From Myxococcales bacterium (GTDB lineage: Bacteria; Myxococcota_A; Polyangia; Haliangiales; Haliangiaceae): DNA of 64,000 nt. The stretch is from the NCBI GenBank assembly GCA_016720595.1, contig JADKKI010000012.1, positions 124,001 to 188,000 of the forward strand. Reading direction: 5' to 3'. This document shows positions 20,266-30,070 of the stretch, in pieces. Position numbers and translations under genes: made by a program. Numbering within the stretch: position 1 is the first letter of the stretch; each line of letters opens with the position of its first letter. The notes under the pieces were generated by a model. That model searched no databases. It worked only from the letters and a program-made list of their open reading frames with translations, and was not told the DNA's origin.

Positions 20266-21784
20266 TCGGCGAGACCAACAGCGTCGCGATCGCATGGTTT
20301 CTCGGGTTCGTCCTGATCACCTCGGCATCACGGCGTGGGCGGCGCGGCGCACGCGCACCACGCGCGAGTACTTCGCCGCCGGCGGATCGATCTCCGCGCT
20401 GCAGAACGGGTTCGCGCTCGCCGGTGACTACATGAGTGCGGCGAGCTTCCTCGGGATCGCCGGCCTGGTCGCGACCTCGGGGTTCGACGGGCTGATCTAT
20501 TCCGTCGGCTGGCTCGTCGGCTGGCCCGTGATCACGTTCCTGATCGCCGAGCCGCTGCGCAACCTCGGCAAGTACACGTTCGCGGACGTCGTGGCGTACC
20601 GGCTCCGCCAGCGCCCGGTCCGCATCGCCGCGGCGATCAGCACCCTGACGGTGGTCACGTTCTATCTGATCGCGCAGATGGTGGGCGCCGGCAATCTGAT
20701 CCGCCTGATGTTCGGCCTGTCGTACGAGGCGGCGCTGCTGATCGTCGGCAGCGTGATGCTCGCGTACGTGCTGTTCGGCGGGATGATCGCCACCACGTGG
20801 GTGCAGATCATCAAGGCCGTGCTGCTCCTCCTGGGCGCGACCTTGCTCGCAGTGCTGGTGCTGCGCGAGTTCGGCATGAATCCACTCGCGCTGTTCGCCG
20901 CCGCCCGTGACCAGTACGGCACTGGCGTGCTCGCGCCCGGCAAGCTGGTCGCCAACCCGCTCGAGGCGGTGTCACTCGGGATCGCCCTGATGTTCGGCTG
21001 CGCGGGGCTCCCGCACATCCTGATGCGGTTCTACACGGTGCCGGATGCCCGGACCGCCCGCCGCTCCGTGGCGTACGCGACCTCGCTGATCGGCTTCTTC
21101 TACCTGGTGACGTTCATCCTCGGCTTCGGCGCCTCCGTCCTCGTCGGCCGCAAGGCGATCATCGCCGTCGATCCCGGCGGCAACATGGCGGCGCCGCTGC
21201 TCGCCGAGGTCCTGGGCGGCACCGGCTTCCTGGGCTTCATCTCCGCCGTTGCGTTCGCGACCATCCTCGCCGTGGTCGCAGGTCTCACGCTTTCTGGGGC
21301 GGCAGCGCTCGCCCACGATCTGTGGGGCCACGTCGTGCGCAAGGGCAAGGTCAGGGAGCGCGAGCAGATGATCGTGGCGCGGTTGGCCACCATCGGGCTC
21401 GCGGTGCTCGCGATCCTGCTCGGCCTGGTGTTCCGCGGGCAGAACGTCGCGTTCATGGTGGGCCTGGCCTTCTCGATCGCCGCGAGCGCGAACTTCCCGG
21501 CCCTCCTGCTCTCGATGATGTGGAAGCGGCTGACCACCCGCGGCGCCGTGGCGAGCATGATCACCGGCACCGTCAGCTCGCTCGTCCTGATCACGCTGTC
21601 GCCCACCGTGTGGAAGGATCTGCTGCACAACGCCGAGGCGATCGTGCCGCTCAAGAACCCGGGCGTGATCACCGTCCCGCTCTCGTTCCTGGTGGCGATC
21701 GTGGTCTCCCTCGTGAAGCCCGAGCCCGAGGCCCAGGCCGGCTTCGATGCGGCCCAGCGCCGCATGCACCTCGGCCCGGAGTAG
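20262..21784 (+). pseudogene. actP: Cation/acetate symporter, frameshifted near its start
   Basis: A sodium:solute symporter of the ActP type for acetate and short carboxylates. From GTG 20262 the frame reads NSVAIAWFLGFVLIT, then leaves the family. The family sequence resumes in another frame as LGITAWAARRTRTTREYF. One extra C at 20319-20322 would join them as FVLITLGITAWAARR. The rest is intact: about twelve helices, including LAGDYMSAASFLGIAGL and a motif NFPALLLSMMWKRL. Restored length would be about 507 residues. The shift is in a short C run, so an assembly error is more likely than a true pseudogene. An ATG at 20294 could give a shortened product. Confidence 0.75.
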
Positions 21785-21787
21785 AGG

Positions 21788-22345
21788 CTACTCCCAGCTC
21801 GATTCGAGCTGGCAGAACTCGCCGCCGTCGACCCGACAGGTGGTCTCCTTCGACGTCACGTGCTTGCCGCCCGACAGCTCGATCGAGCGCTGCGCCCAGC
21901 CCATCACGCTGCGACAGTGGATCTTGTGCGGGGTGTCGAACCCGCGGATCCGCAGCACGGCCGTCTTCGGACCACGGGTCATCACCTCGAGGTAGCCCGA
22001 GTCGTAGTGCGCGCTCCACAGCCGGACCGCGCGGCCGAGGATCCAGTGGGTGGTGCCGACCTTGTAGAACAGCCGGTAGATCGTCGTCAGGTTGGCGTCC
22101 GCACCGTGGCGCGCGAGCTCGTCCACCAGCGCGAGGTCGCCCTTGCCGAACAACCGGTCGATCGTCGAGATCAGCTCGATGAACTGCTCGAACGGGTACC
22201 ACTTCGCCTTGTGGATGCCGCCTTCGATGATCGCGCGCAGCTCCACCGAGCACTGCGGCAACAGCCGGCTGATCCCCGCCTCCCCGTGGTTCAACTGCAC
22301 CCACAGGACGCGCGACGACAGCGCGCTTCCCTTGACGTTCGCCAC
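21788..22345 (-). CDS. DUF2378/TIGR02265-type protein (V4R-like fold)
   Basis: A 185-residue soluble protein. It shows the pattern of a family that is abundant in myxobacteria: an N-terminal [10 protein letters not shown], then [39 protein letters not shown], and a Cys-containing end ([18 protein letters not shown]). The last motif resembles the Cys-rich end of V4R/heme-NO-binding-like domains. The biochemical role of the family is not known. Start GTG 22345 lies only 22 bases from the divergent carboxylase start, so both promoters are compressed into or beyond that gap. Confidence 0.7.
   Translation of the reverse strand: MANVKGSALSSRVLWVQLNHGEAGISRLLPQCSVELRAIIEGGIHKAKWYPFEQFIELISTIDRLFGKGDLALVDELARHGADANLTTIYRLFYKVGTTHWILGRAVRLWSAHYDSGYLEVMTRGPKTAVLRIRGFDTPHKIHCRSVMGWAQRSIELSGGKHVTSKETTCRVDGGEFCQLESSWE
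21794..21812. terminator. Stem-loop at a convergent gene junction
   Basis: CCAGCTCG-ATT-CGAGCTGG, a perfect 8-bp stem with a 3-base loop, just after the actP stop and within the last codons of the minus-strand gene. There is no T-tract, so termination is only suggested by place and symmetry. Confidence 0.4.
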
Positions 22346-22367
22346 ATTGAAAGTATACGCCGCTCCT

Positions 22368-23939
22368 GTGAGTACCCGCCAAGATCCAGCTGATCCACTT
22401 CGACGCCTCGAAGAGATGGAGGCCCAGGCCGCCCTTGCAGGTGGCAAGGCGCGCATCGACAAGCAGCACGAGGCGGGCAAGCTCACGGCGCGCGAGCGGA
22501 TCGAGGCGCTGCTGGATGAGGGCAGCTTCGTGGAGCTCGACAAGTTCGTGACCCACCGGTGCGCCGACTTCGGCATGCAGGATCAGAAGATCCTGGGGGA
22601 TGGCGTGGTCACCGGCCACGGCACGGTAGAGGGGCGTCCGGTGTGTGTGTTCGCGCAGGACTTCACCGTGTTCGGCGGCTCGCTGTCTGGCGCGTACGCC
22701 CAGAAGATCTGCAAGGTCATGGACCTCGCCACCAAGATCGGGTGCCCCGTGGTCGGGTTGAACGATTCGGGCGGCGCGCGGATCCAGGAGGGCGTGGAGT
22801 CCCTCGCCGGCTATGCGGACATCTTCCTGCGCAACGTCCTGTCCTCGGGCGTGGTCCCGCAGCTGTCCGCGATCATGGGGCCGTGCGCGGGTGGTGCGGT
22901 GTACTCGCCGGCGATCACCGACTTCATCCTGATGGTGGATCGCACCTCGTACATGTTCATCACCGGCCCCGAGGTGATCAAGACCGTGACCCACGAGGAG
23001 GTCACCAAGGAGCAGCTCGGCGGCGCGATGACGCACGCGAGCAAGTCTGGCGTCTCGCACTTCACCGAGAGCGACGAGCTGTCGTGCATCGCGAGGCTGC
23101 GCGAGCTGCTCTCGTTCATGCCGAGCAACAACGCCGAGGACCCGCCGGTCCACGCCACCCAGGATCCCCCGGATCGCGCCGAGGTCGCTCTCGATACGGT
23201 GGTCCCCGCCGAATCGAACCGGCCGTACGACATCAAGAAGATCATCAACGCCGTCGTCGACGACGGAAAGTTCGTCGAGGTCCACAAGGACTACGCGAAG
23301 AACATCGTCGTCGGCTTCGCGCGGTTCGAGGGGCGCTCCACCGGGATCGTCGCGAACCAGCCGATGCACCTCGCTGGGTGCCTCGACATCGACGCCTCGA
23401 TCAAGGCTGCGCGGTTCGTGCGGTTCTGCGATGCGTTCAACATCCCGATCGTGACGTTCGTCGATGTCCCCGGCTTCCTCCCTGGCACCACCCAGGAGTA
23501 CGGCGGGATCATCAAGCACGGCGCGAAGCTGCTCTATGCGTTCGCCGAGGCCACCGTCCCCAAGATCACCGTGATCACCCGCAAGGCCTACGGCGGTGCG
23601 TACGACGTGATGGCGAGCAAGCACATCCGCGCCGACGTGAATGTCAGCTACCCGGCCGCCGAGATCGCCGTGATGGGCCCGGAGGGCGCCGTCAACATCA
23701 TCTTCCGCGGCGAGCTCGACAAGATCACCGACCCGGCCGAGCGCGCCGAGGCCAGGGTCCGGTTCACCGACGAGTACCGAGAGCGGTTCGCGAACCCGTA
23801 CAAGGCCGCCTCGCTCGGGTACATCGACGAGATCATCCGGCCCCGGGACACACGGTGGACCATCGTGCGCTCCCTCCGGACGTTGAAGAACAAGCGCCAG
23901 TCGAACTTGCCCCGCAAGCACGGCAACATCCCGCTCTGA
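22368..23939 (+). CDS. pccB: Acyl-CoA (propionyl-CoA type) carboxylase beta subunit
   Basis: A 523-residue carboxyltransferase that moves CO2 from carboxybiotin to an acyl-CoA, probably propionyl-CoA. The N-terminal half has [20 protein letters not shown], the acyl-CoA-binding loop [19 protein letters not shown] and the oxyanion region [13 protein letters not shown]. The C-terminal half has [20 protein letters not shown] and [13 protein letters not shown] with MGPEGAVNI. All are intact and the length is normal for PccB. No biotin carboxylase gene is in the window. GTG 22368 gives the usual family start [17 protein letters not shown]. Confidence 0.93.
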   Translation: MSTRQDPADPLRRLEEMEAQAALAGGKARIDKQHEAGKLTARERIEALLDEGSFVELDKFVTHRCADFGMQDQKILGDGVVTGHGTVEGRPVCVFAQDFTVFGGSLSGAYAQKICKVMDLATKIGCPVVGLNDSGGARIQEGVESLAGYADIFLRNVLSSGVVPQLSAIMGPCAGGAVYSPAITDFILMVDRTSYMFITGPEVIKTVTHEEVTKEQLGGAMTHASKSGVSHFTESDELSCIARLRELLSFMPSNNAEDPPVHATQDPPDRAEVALDTVVPAESNRPYDIKKIINAVVDDGKFVEVHKDYAKNIVVGFARFEGRSTGIVANQPMHLAGCLDIDASIKAARFVRFCDAFNIPIVTFVDVPGFLPGTTQEYGGIIKHGAKLLYAFAEATVPKITVITRKAYGGAYDVMASKHIRADVNVSYPAAEIAVMGPEGAVNIIFRGELDKITDPAERAEARVRFTDEYRERFANPYKAASLGYIDEIIRPRDTRWTIVRSLRTLKNKRQSNLPRKHGNIPL

Positions 23940-23953
23940 CGCTTGCCGTCTGA

Positions 23954-23959
23954 TACGAT
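23954..23959 (+). promoter_or_regulatory. -10-like hexamer, leaderless-type
   Basis: TACGAT ends 7 bases before ATG 23967 and overlaps the alternative ATG 23958, which argues for the downstream start. Confidence 0.45.
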
Positions 23960-23966
23960 GCTCCCC

Positions 23967-25756
23967 ATGGCCCGTGGGAGGTTCGTGCTTGCGCTGGCAG
24001 CGTTGCTCCTCGCGACGGCTGCGCCGATCGCGCGAGCGGAGGATGGTCCGAGCGCCAACCAGCGCGCGTCGATCTTCGCGAAGGGCTCGGTCGTTCGCGT
24101 CCTCGGGTTCTGGGAGGTCACGTTCAAGGTCGGGAACGAGGAGATCAAGGAGTACGTCGGCGGGATGGGCTCCGGGTTCTTCGTCAGCGGTGATGGGTAT
24201 GTCGTCACCAACGCGCACGTCGTCGAGGACATCAAGAAGGGCGAGGAGGCGGCGAAGGCGCAGGCGTTCAGCTCGCTCGCGGAGAAGATCCAGAAGCAGT
24301 ACGCCAAAGAGCTCGCGCAGATGACGGAGGAGCAGAAGATCGAGCTCGTCCGCACGCTCCAGCAGGGCGCCACGGCGGTCCCGAACGCGGCCATCGTGCT
24401 CCCCGACGGCACCAAGCTCAAGTACGAGGTCAAGGCGTACGGCAAGCCCGGCGAGGGCTCGGACGTCGCGATCATCAAGGTCGACATCAAGGACGCACCG
24501 AACCTCGTGGTGGCGGACTCCGACAAGGTGCTGATCCAGGACAAGGTCCTCGCGATCGGCTACCCCGGCGCCGCCGACATGCAGGGCCTCCTCGACGACA
24601 AGTCGCAGCTCGAGGCCACGATCAACGAAGGCGCTGTCTCGGCGATCAAGCGCACGGGTGCGGGCGAGCCGATCATCCAGATCAGCGCCTCGATCACGCA
24701 CGGCAACTCCGGCGGCCCCACGATCAACGACAAGGGCGAGGTCATCGGGCTGTCCACGTTCGGCAGCCGCGGCGAGGTGCAGGGCTTCAACTTCATCGTC
24801 GCGTCGGTGACCGTGAAGAAGTTCCTCGCCGAGGCGAAGGTCAACACCGAGCCGTCGCAGACCACGAAGCTCTGGCACAAGGGCCTCGACGAGATGTGGT
24901 CCGGCGATCTCGACGCGGCGATCGTCGATTTCGAGGAGGTGATGACCTTGTTCCCGGTGCACTCCGAGGCGCCGCGCATGGTGAAGCAGGCCCGCGCACT
25001 CAAGAAGGAAGGCAAGGGCAAGCCGCCGAAGGAGACCGCGGCCGGCGGTGGCAGCGATAGCGGTGGTGGAACCTCGATGAGCTCCGGCGGCGGCGGAGCC
25101 AGCGATGGCGGGAGCAGCGCAGGTGTCGGCATCGCGGTCGCGCTCGTCCTGATCGGCCTCATCGGTGGCGTGATCGTGTTCATGAAGCGCAAGAAGGCCG
25201 CGGGGCAGCGGCCCGGGATGGCGCCGGTGGGCGCGGCGCGGCCGGGGATGCCGCAGCAGCACGGCCCGCAGCAGCAGGGTTACCCCGGGATGGCGCCGCA
25301 GCATGGCGCACCGGCGATGCCACAGCCGGGCGGTGGGCCGATGATGGTGCCCGGCCGTGGACCGCAACCGGTGGCGAAGACCGTCGCGATCGGCGCAGCA
25401 CAGTCAGGCAACGCGCCGGTGGCGGCCACTGCGTTCGGCTCGATGACGGTGGGCATCCTGACCTGCACGCGCGGGCGCCTTCAGGGCCAGCGCTTCAGCT
25501 TGACCACGCAGGGCCTCCTGATCGGGCGCCAGCCCGGCCTCGCGCAGGTGGTGATCGATGACCCGCGCTCGTCGGGGAAGCACGTCTGGATCGGCTACGA
25601 GCAGGGCCAGCTGGTCGCCATCGATCAGGGCACGACCAACGGCACCTTCGTCAACGACGTCCGCTACGGACGGATCAGCAGGCCGTGCTCAAGGACGGCG
25701 ACACCGTGATCGTCTCCGAGCCGGACTGCCTGAGCCTGACGCTGAAGATGAACTAG
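23967..25756 (+). pseudogene. Trypsin-like protease with C-terminal FHA domain, frameshift near the 3' end
   Basis: About 596 residues. Signal peptide MARGRFVLALAALLLATAAP, then a trypsin-like (HtrA-type) domain with His in VTNAHVV, Asp in GSDVAIIKVD and Ser in HGNSGGPT. A TPR-like helical part and a Gly/Ser linker lead to one membrane helix (GVGIAVALVLIGLIGGVIVF), a Pro/Gln/Gly-rich spacer and an FHA domain (LLIGRQPG, SSGKHV, GTTNGTFVN). The frame breaks near 25665-25690: the open frame ends RPCSRTATP, while the family ending QAVLKDGDTVIVSEPDCLSL is in the next frame up to TAG 25754-25756. Protease outside and phosphothreonine reader inside suggests signalling across the membrane, perhaps from nearby kinases. 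Confidence 0.75.
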
Positions 25757-25759
25757 CGG

Positions 25760-25765
25760 TAGGCT
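25760..25765 (+). promoter_or_regulatory. -10-like hexamer, leaderless-type
   Basis: TAGGCT ends 6 bases before GTG 25772; this favours 25772 over GTG 25766. Confidence 0.4.
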
Positions 25766-25771
25766 GTGCCC

Positions 25772-27445
25772 GTGACGGCCCGCCTCGCGATCGTGTTCAG
25801 GCTCGGGCTCGGGCTGTCCGCGTGCCGGCATCCCGAGGCGGCGAAGCCGTTGCCGCCGATGACCCACGAGGCGTACGCGTACTACCTCGACGGCAAGCTC
25901 GCGGCCTACCGCTCGGACTGGGCGGCCGCCGCCGAGTCGCTGGAGCTCGCCGCAAAGGCCGCGCCGGATCAGCCGATGATCGCCGTCGAGCTCGCGCGGG
26001 TCCAGGCGAAGGCCAAGCGTGAGGCCGCGGCCAGCGATACCCTCGCCGCCGCTCGCAAGAAGTGGCCAGGTCACGCGCAGATCTGGCTGATGTCGGCGGA
26101 TCTGATGAGCGCCGGCAAGCGCGCCGAGGCGATCAAGGCGTACCGCCGTGCGATCGAGCTCGATCCCGACGACGAGCGCGGTTACCTCGGCCTCGCAAAG
26201 CTCGAGTCCCCGGAGGACAGCGAGGCGGTGCTGCGCCAGCTCGTGGAGAAGATTCCCGACTCCGTCGAAGGGCACTACCGGCTCGCGCAGCGATTCGCGA
26301 AGCGGAACGACCTCGCCACGGCGATCAAGGAGCTGCATGCGGTGATCGAGCGGGATCCCGATCACATCGATGCACGCCTCGATCTCGCGCGCGCACTGCG
26401 GCGCACGGGGCACATGGCACAGGCGATCGAGCAGACGCGGAGCGCGTTCGATCGCAGCGGCCAGGCGCTCGACATCGCCGAGGAGCTGTTCTGGCTGCTG
26501 TGCGAGGCGGACGACCGCATGGCGGCGATCGATCTGCTGACCCTGCTCGACGACGATCGCAGCGATGCCGACGCGCTGACCGCGATCGCGCGGCTGGCTC
26601 GCGGTCTTGGCCGCTTGACCCAGGCGCGCGCGATCGCGCTCCGGATCTCTGCCGTGGAGCCCGAGGCCGGCGCGATCGTCCACGCCGAGCTCGACGCCCC
26701 GGGAGATCCAACCGGCGCCGTGAAGCGCCTGCTGCCGATCGCGCCCGACTCGCCGCGATTCGCGGAGGCTCGCCGCCTCGCCGGGGACATCCTGCTGTCG
26801 GCGGGAGATCCGAAGGGGGCCGCCGCGGCGATCACCCCGGCGCGCGAGGCCGCACCGCAGGAGCTCGATCTCGCGCTGGTCGCGGCCTATGCCCACGCCG
26901 ATGGCGGTGACGTGGCAGGAGGCCGCACGCTCCTCGCGGGCCTGCCCAGCGGCCTCGGTGCCTCGCTCGCGCGTGCGCGGTTCGAAGATCACGTGCATGC
27001 GCCGGACGCCGCCCTCGCGATCCTCGAGCCGCTGCTCGTGACCCATCCCGAATCCACGACCGCGCTCAACCTCGCCGGATACCTGCTCGCCGATCGGGGG
27101 CAGCGGCTCGATGATGCCGAGCGCTGGCTCGCGCGCGCCCGCGACCTGGCCCCCGGCGACCCGGCGATCCTCGACAGCTGGGGCTGGCTGCGGCTGAAGC
27201 AGGGCAAGCCGCGAGATGCGGTTCGCGCGCTCGATCGCGCCTCGCGGTTCGCGCCGAACGAGCCCGAGATCATGGTCCACCTCGCCGCGGCGTGGGCCGC
27301 CGATCACGCTCCGCGGACGGCCGCCGAGGTCCTGGACCACGCCCTCGCCCTCCACCCATCGCCGGCCGTGCTCGCGCGGATCGAGCGTGTCCGCGCGTCG
27401 CTGCCACCTCCGACGGGCACCTCCGGTGATAAGCTGGCGCCATGA
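25772..27445 (+). CDS. TPR-repeat lipoprotein
   Basis: A 557-residue protein made almost wholly of tetratricopeptide repeats. A lipoprotein-like signal ends in LSAC, and repeats follow, for example AEAIKAYRRAIELDPDDERG, AIKELHAVIERDPDHIDARL and DAVRALDRASRFAPNEPE. Such proteins act as scaffolds in the envelope, for example in outer-membrane or secretion complexes. The partner is not known. The stop overlaps the next gene in ATGA (27442-27445), and two small lipoprotein genes follow, so the three are probably one operon. Confidence 0.8.
   Translation: MTARLAIVFRLGLGLSACRHPEAAKPLPPMTHEAYAYYLDGKLAAYRSDWAAAAESLELAAKAAPDQPMIAVELARVQAKAKREAAASDTLAAARKKWPGHAQIWLMSADLMSAGKRAEAIKAYRRAIELDPDDERGYLGLAKLESPEDSEAVLRQLVEKIPDSVEGHYRLAQRFAKRNDLATAIKELHAVIERDPDHIDARLDLARALRRTGHMAQAIEQTRSAFDRSGQALDIAEELFWLLCEADDRMAAIDLLTLLDDDRSDADALTAIARLARGLGRLTQARAIALRISAVEPEAGAIVHAELDAPGDPTGAVKRLLPIAPDSPRFAEARRLAGDILLSAGDPKGAAAAITPAREAAPQELDLALVAAYAHADGGDVAGGRTLLAGLPSGLGASLARARFEDHVHAPDAALAILEPLLVTHPESTTALNLAGYLLADRGQRLDDAERWLARARDLAPGDPAILDSWGWLRLKQGKPRDAVRALDRASRFAPNEPEIMVHLAAAWAADHAPRTAAEVLDHALALHPSPAVLARIERVRASLPPPTGTSGDKLAP
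27430..27435 (+). promoter_or_regulatory. -10-like hexamer before an internal operon gene
   Basis: TAAGCT ends 6 bases before ATG 27442, inside the end of the TPR gene. It could be an internal leaderless promoter or chance. Confidence 0.3.
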
Positions 27446-27741
27446 ACCGCTGGATCATCGCGGCCGTGTTCCTGGGCGTGGGCTGCAAGAACGCCCCGTC
27501 CGAGGATTCGTGCAAGCAGCTGCTCGATCACCTGATCGATCTCGAGTTCAAGAAGGCGGGCGCGGGGAGCGGCACGGATCAGATGAAGGCGGACCTCGCC
27601 AAGCAGAAGGCCGCGATCGCGGAGGCCAAGGCCGCCGAGTTCATCGATGTCTGCGTCAACAAGACTGCGAAGCAGCGGATCGAGTGCGCGAATGCCGCGA
27701 ACGATCTCGAGGCCGTCGCGAAGTGCGACGAGCAGAAGTAG
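27442..27741 (+). CDS. Small lipoprotein with four Cys in the mature part
   Basis: A 99-residue lipoprotein. The signal MNRWIIAAVFLGVGC ends at Cys15. The mature part contains CKQLLDHLIDLEFKKA, VCVNKTAKQRIECANAAND and CDEQK, that is, a helical protein with four spaced cysteines that could pair as disulfides. The next gene encodes a protein with the same logic (CPKLVNHMVDIH, CEQKWG, CSMKAAT, EACGS), so the two are probably distant paralogues. Function unknown. It starts inside the stop of the TPR gene. Confidence 0.75.
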   Translation: MNRWIIAAVFLGVGCKNAPSEDSCKQLLDHLIDLEFKKAGAGSGTDQMKADLAKQKAAIAEAKAAEFIDVCVNKTAKQRIECANAANDLEAVAKCDEQK

Positions 27742-27782
27742 CTCGCCGACGCCGACTCGATGGACATCGCGTGGGAGTGAAC

Positions 27783-28136
27783 ATGACGAAGACGATCCTC
27801 GTGGCCGCCCTGGCCCTCGCAGCATGCGGTGGCGCCAGCAAGCCCGTCACCACCAGCACCACCTCCTCCGCGCCTCCCGCCGCCGCCAAGGGCGTGGTCA
27901 TCGTCGATGACATCGATTGCCCCAAGCTCGTGAACCACATGGTCGACATCCATGCGGCCGCGAACCCCGAGAAGACGGCTGCGAACCCCGACGCGATCGC
28001 CCAGATCCGGGTCGACACGATCAAGGAGTGCGAGCAGAAGTGGGGCGCCTCCCCGCCGACCGACGCCGACAAGGCCGCCGCGCGCTGCTCGATGAAGGCC
28101 GCGACGACCGGCGAGCTCGAAGCCTGCGGCTCGTGA
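27783..28136 (+). CDS. Small lipoprotein with four Cys in the mature part
   Basis: A 117-residue lipoprotein with the signal MTKTILVAALALAAC (Cys15), a Thr/Ser/Pro/Ala-rich spacer and a helical domain with four cysteines. It resembles the gene just upstream in its Cys spacing and in the LVNHMVDIH/LLDHLIDLE helix. Many myxobacterial genomes carry short tandem runs of such proteins, but none has a known role. ATG 27783 is preceded by GGGAG, a weak ribosome binding site. Confidence 0.7.
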   Translation: MTKTILVAALALAACGGASKPVTTSTTSSAPPAAAKGVVIVDDIDCPKLVNHMVDIHAAANPEKTAANPDAIAQIRVDTIKECEQKWGASPPTDADKAAARCSMKAATTGELEACGS

Positions 28137-28328
28137 TAGCCCGGTGACCTGACGCCGGCCACGCCCTCCCTTGGTGGCTCCCCTGGGGGCTCGACCAGAG
28201 GGCTCAACCGATCGAGATTGCTGGCGGTTCTGCTTGCCGGTGGCTAGTCCGGTTGCCCCCCACGCCCTCGTGATCTCGGGGGCTTGGCGGGAATTATCGG
28301 CGGCACGGGGCGTGCTCATCGGGGGGGC

Positions 28329-29951
28329 ATGAAGCGTCTCGCTACCATCCTTGCCACTGCCGCCCTCGCCGCCCCCGTAGCCGCCTGCGTCACCGAAGAC
28401 GACGCCTACGACGGCGAGACGGTGAAGTCCGATGACGGCAAGGCCGACTCGAGCGCCCTCGCGGTGTTCCTGGACATGGAGTTCCAGGGGACGCTGCTGA
28501 CGGACTCGAGCTGGAACGACAAGAAGACGGTCGAGGATCAGCTGCTCTACACGGTCGGTCACCTCAACGGCAACGACGCCGTGGGTCGCATCGACCGCGC
28601 AGTGATCACCAACATCTCCAAGACCACGGTCGGCGGCAAGACGCAGATCAAGTACACCGCGAAGCTGCCGGTCGCCTGGCGCAAGTCCAACCCGGTCCCG
28701 AACACGTACGACTTCATCCTGCCGTCGGACATCTCGTACGCGGGCCAGAACGCGTTCGCCGAGAAGTACAAGCACGACTGCGTGGACTTCGGCGCGCACG
28801 ACGTGGATTCGGGCTCGATGTTCTATTACTTCCGTCCGAAGAACTCGGGCTGCAACGTCGCCAACGCCGATGCGCTCAAGGTCACGGCCACGGTCTCTCC
28901 GAGCCCGATCCAGACCACCGGCAAGTTCCCCGAGTTCAACAAGATCTGGGAGGACAACGTCCTCAACGTCGGCGATCTTCGGCAAGTACGAGGACGGCGC
29001 GACCACCACCGGCCGATGCCGGCATCTCCGGGCTACAACCAGTTCGTCGCCGCGATGAAGGCCGAGCTCGGCAGCCGCCAGCTCACCACGGTGCCCGCGT
29101 CGGTGCCGACCAACCCCGGCGTCGCTGCGCCCGACATCGAGTTCAACGCGACCCTCCCCGACGGCAAGAAGATCCACGTCGTCGCGATGCTGACCGACAA
29201 CGTGAACACCGGTCTCTCGCAGCCCGCGTTCCGCGCCCGCTACGAGGCGCTCTCGACCCGCGCTGACTACATCGTCTACAACGGCCACGCCGGTCTCGGC
29301 ACCAACGTCCGCGCCCTCGCGCAGGCGGGCAAGTGGGTCGCCGGCCAGTACGTCGTCGTCTACATGAACGGCTGCGACACCTTCGCGTACATCGATGACG
29401 CGCTGAACACCGCGCACAAGAACGTCAACCCCGACGACTCCACCGGCTTCAAGTACATCGACATCGTCAACAACGCGATGCCGGCGTTCTTCGCCTCGAT
29501 GTCGGGCGCCACCATGTCGCTGTTCCGCGGCTTCCTCGCCTTCGAGGACCCGAAGACCTACGAGCAGATGTTCTCGCGCGTCGATAGCTCGCAGCTGGTG
29601 CTCGTCACCGGCGAGCAGGACAACACCTTCACCCCGGGTGGCGGCGGTCAGCCGCAGACGTGGGGCGGCATCAACGAGGCTGGCAGCGTCACCAAGGGCC
29701 AGACCAAGAAGTACACCACCCCGACGCTCGCCGCTGGCACCTACCAGTTCGCCATCACCGGCTCGTCTGGCGACGCCGACCTCTACGTCAAGATCGGCCG
29801 CGAGCCGACCGCGACCAGCTACGACTGCCGCCCCTACAAGACCGGCTCGAACGAGACCTGCCAGGTCACGCTCGCCCAGTCCGCCGCGGTCTACGTCAAC
29901 GTGAACGGCTACTCGGCGGCGAGCTACAAGCTCGTCGGCAAGAAGCTCTAA
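28329..29951 (+). pseudogene. PPC-domain lipoprotein with an internal frameshifted segment
   Basis: About 540 residues. Lipoprotein signal MKRLATILATAALAAPVAAC, then a large beta-rich domain (YTAKLPVAWRKSNPVP) and a part with YIVYNGHAGLGTNVRALAQ and VVVYMNGCDTFAYIDDAL, which looks like a cysteine-peptidase-like His/Cys pair. The C-terminal 80 residues are a bacterial pre-peptidase (PPC) domain (LAAGTYQFAITGSSGDADLY). Between 28975 and 29035 the open frame reads RQVRGRRDHHRPMPASPG, unlike its surroundings. The other frame gives FGKYEDGATTTG, and then DAGISGYNQF is restored by removing one base at each of two places. At least three indels in 60 bases are needed. Confidence 0.7.
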
Positions 29952-29996
29952 GTCGCTCCCCGTCTCTCGCTTACTTTAGCTTTCGTTAACCTACTG

Positions 29997-30030
29997 CGCG
30001 GCCGGAGGGCACCTGGTGCCAACGGCCGCG
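29997..30030 (+). terminator. Strong two-part hairpin after the PPC gene
   Basis: Outer stem CGCGGCCG (29997-30004) pairs with CGGCCGCG (30023-30030). Inside it, GGCACC and GGTGCC form a second 6-bp stem around a single T. A short T-containing tail follows. It lies 45 bases after a stop codon and before the next gene. Confidence 0.7.
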
Positions 30031-30058
30031 TAGCTCGTTTCGGGACCCCGATCGTTGA

Positions 30059-30064
30059 TAGCGT
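30059..30064 (+). promoter_or_regulatory. -10-like hexamer, leaderless-type
   Basis: TAGCGT ends 6 bases before ATG 30071, just after the terminator hairpin. Confidence 0.35.
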
Positions 30065-30070
30065 AGGCAG

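Noticed and set aside
21669..25367. A 1232-codon minus-strand open frame, and similar ones at 1482-4223, 37898-41122 and 56794-58998
   Set aside because: All lie opposite well-supported genes (carboxylase, transporter, kinase, ppk), have the same Arg/Asp/His-rich composition and no recognisable sequence.
25665..25690. FHA protein ending at 25709 as an intended shorter product
   Set aside because: The next frame gives a normal FHA ending with good codon use up to 25756, so a base error or mutation is more likely.
28140..28328. Possible small RNA or terminator in the gap before the PPC gene
   Set aside because: An imperfect pairing (GCCCT with AGGGC, CTTGGT with ACCAG) can be drawn, but it is weak and no promoter or T-tract supports it.
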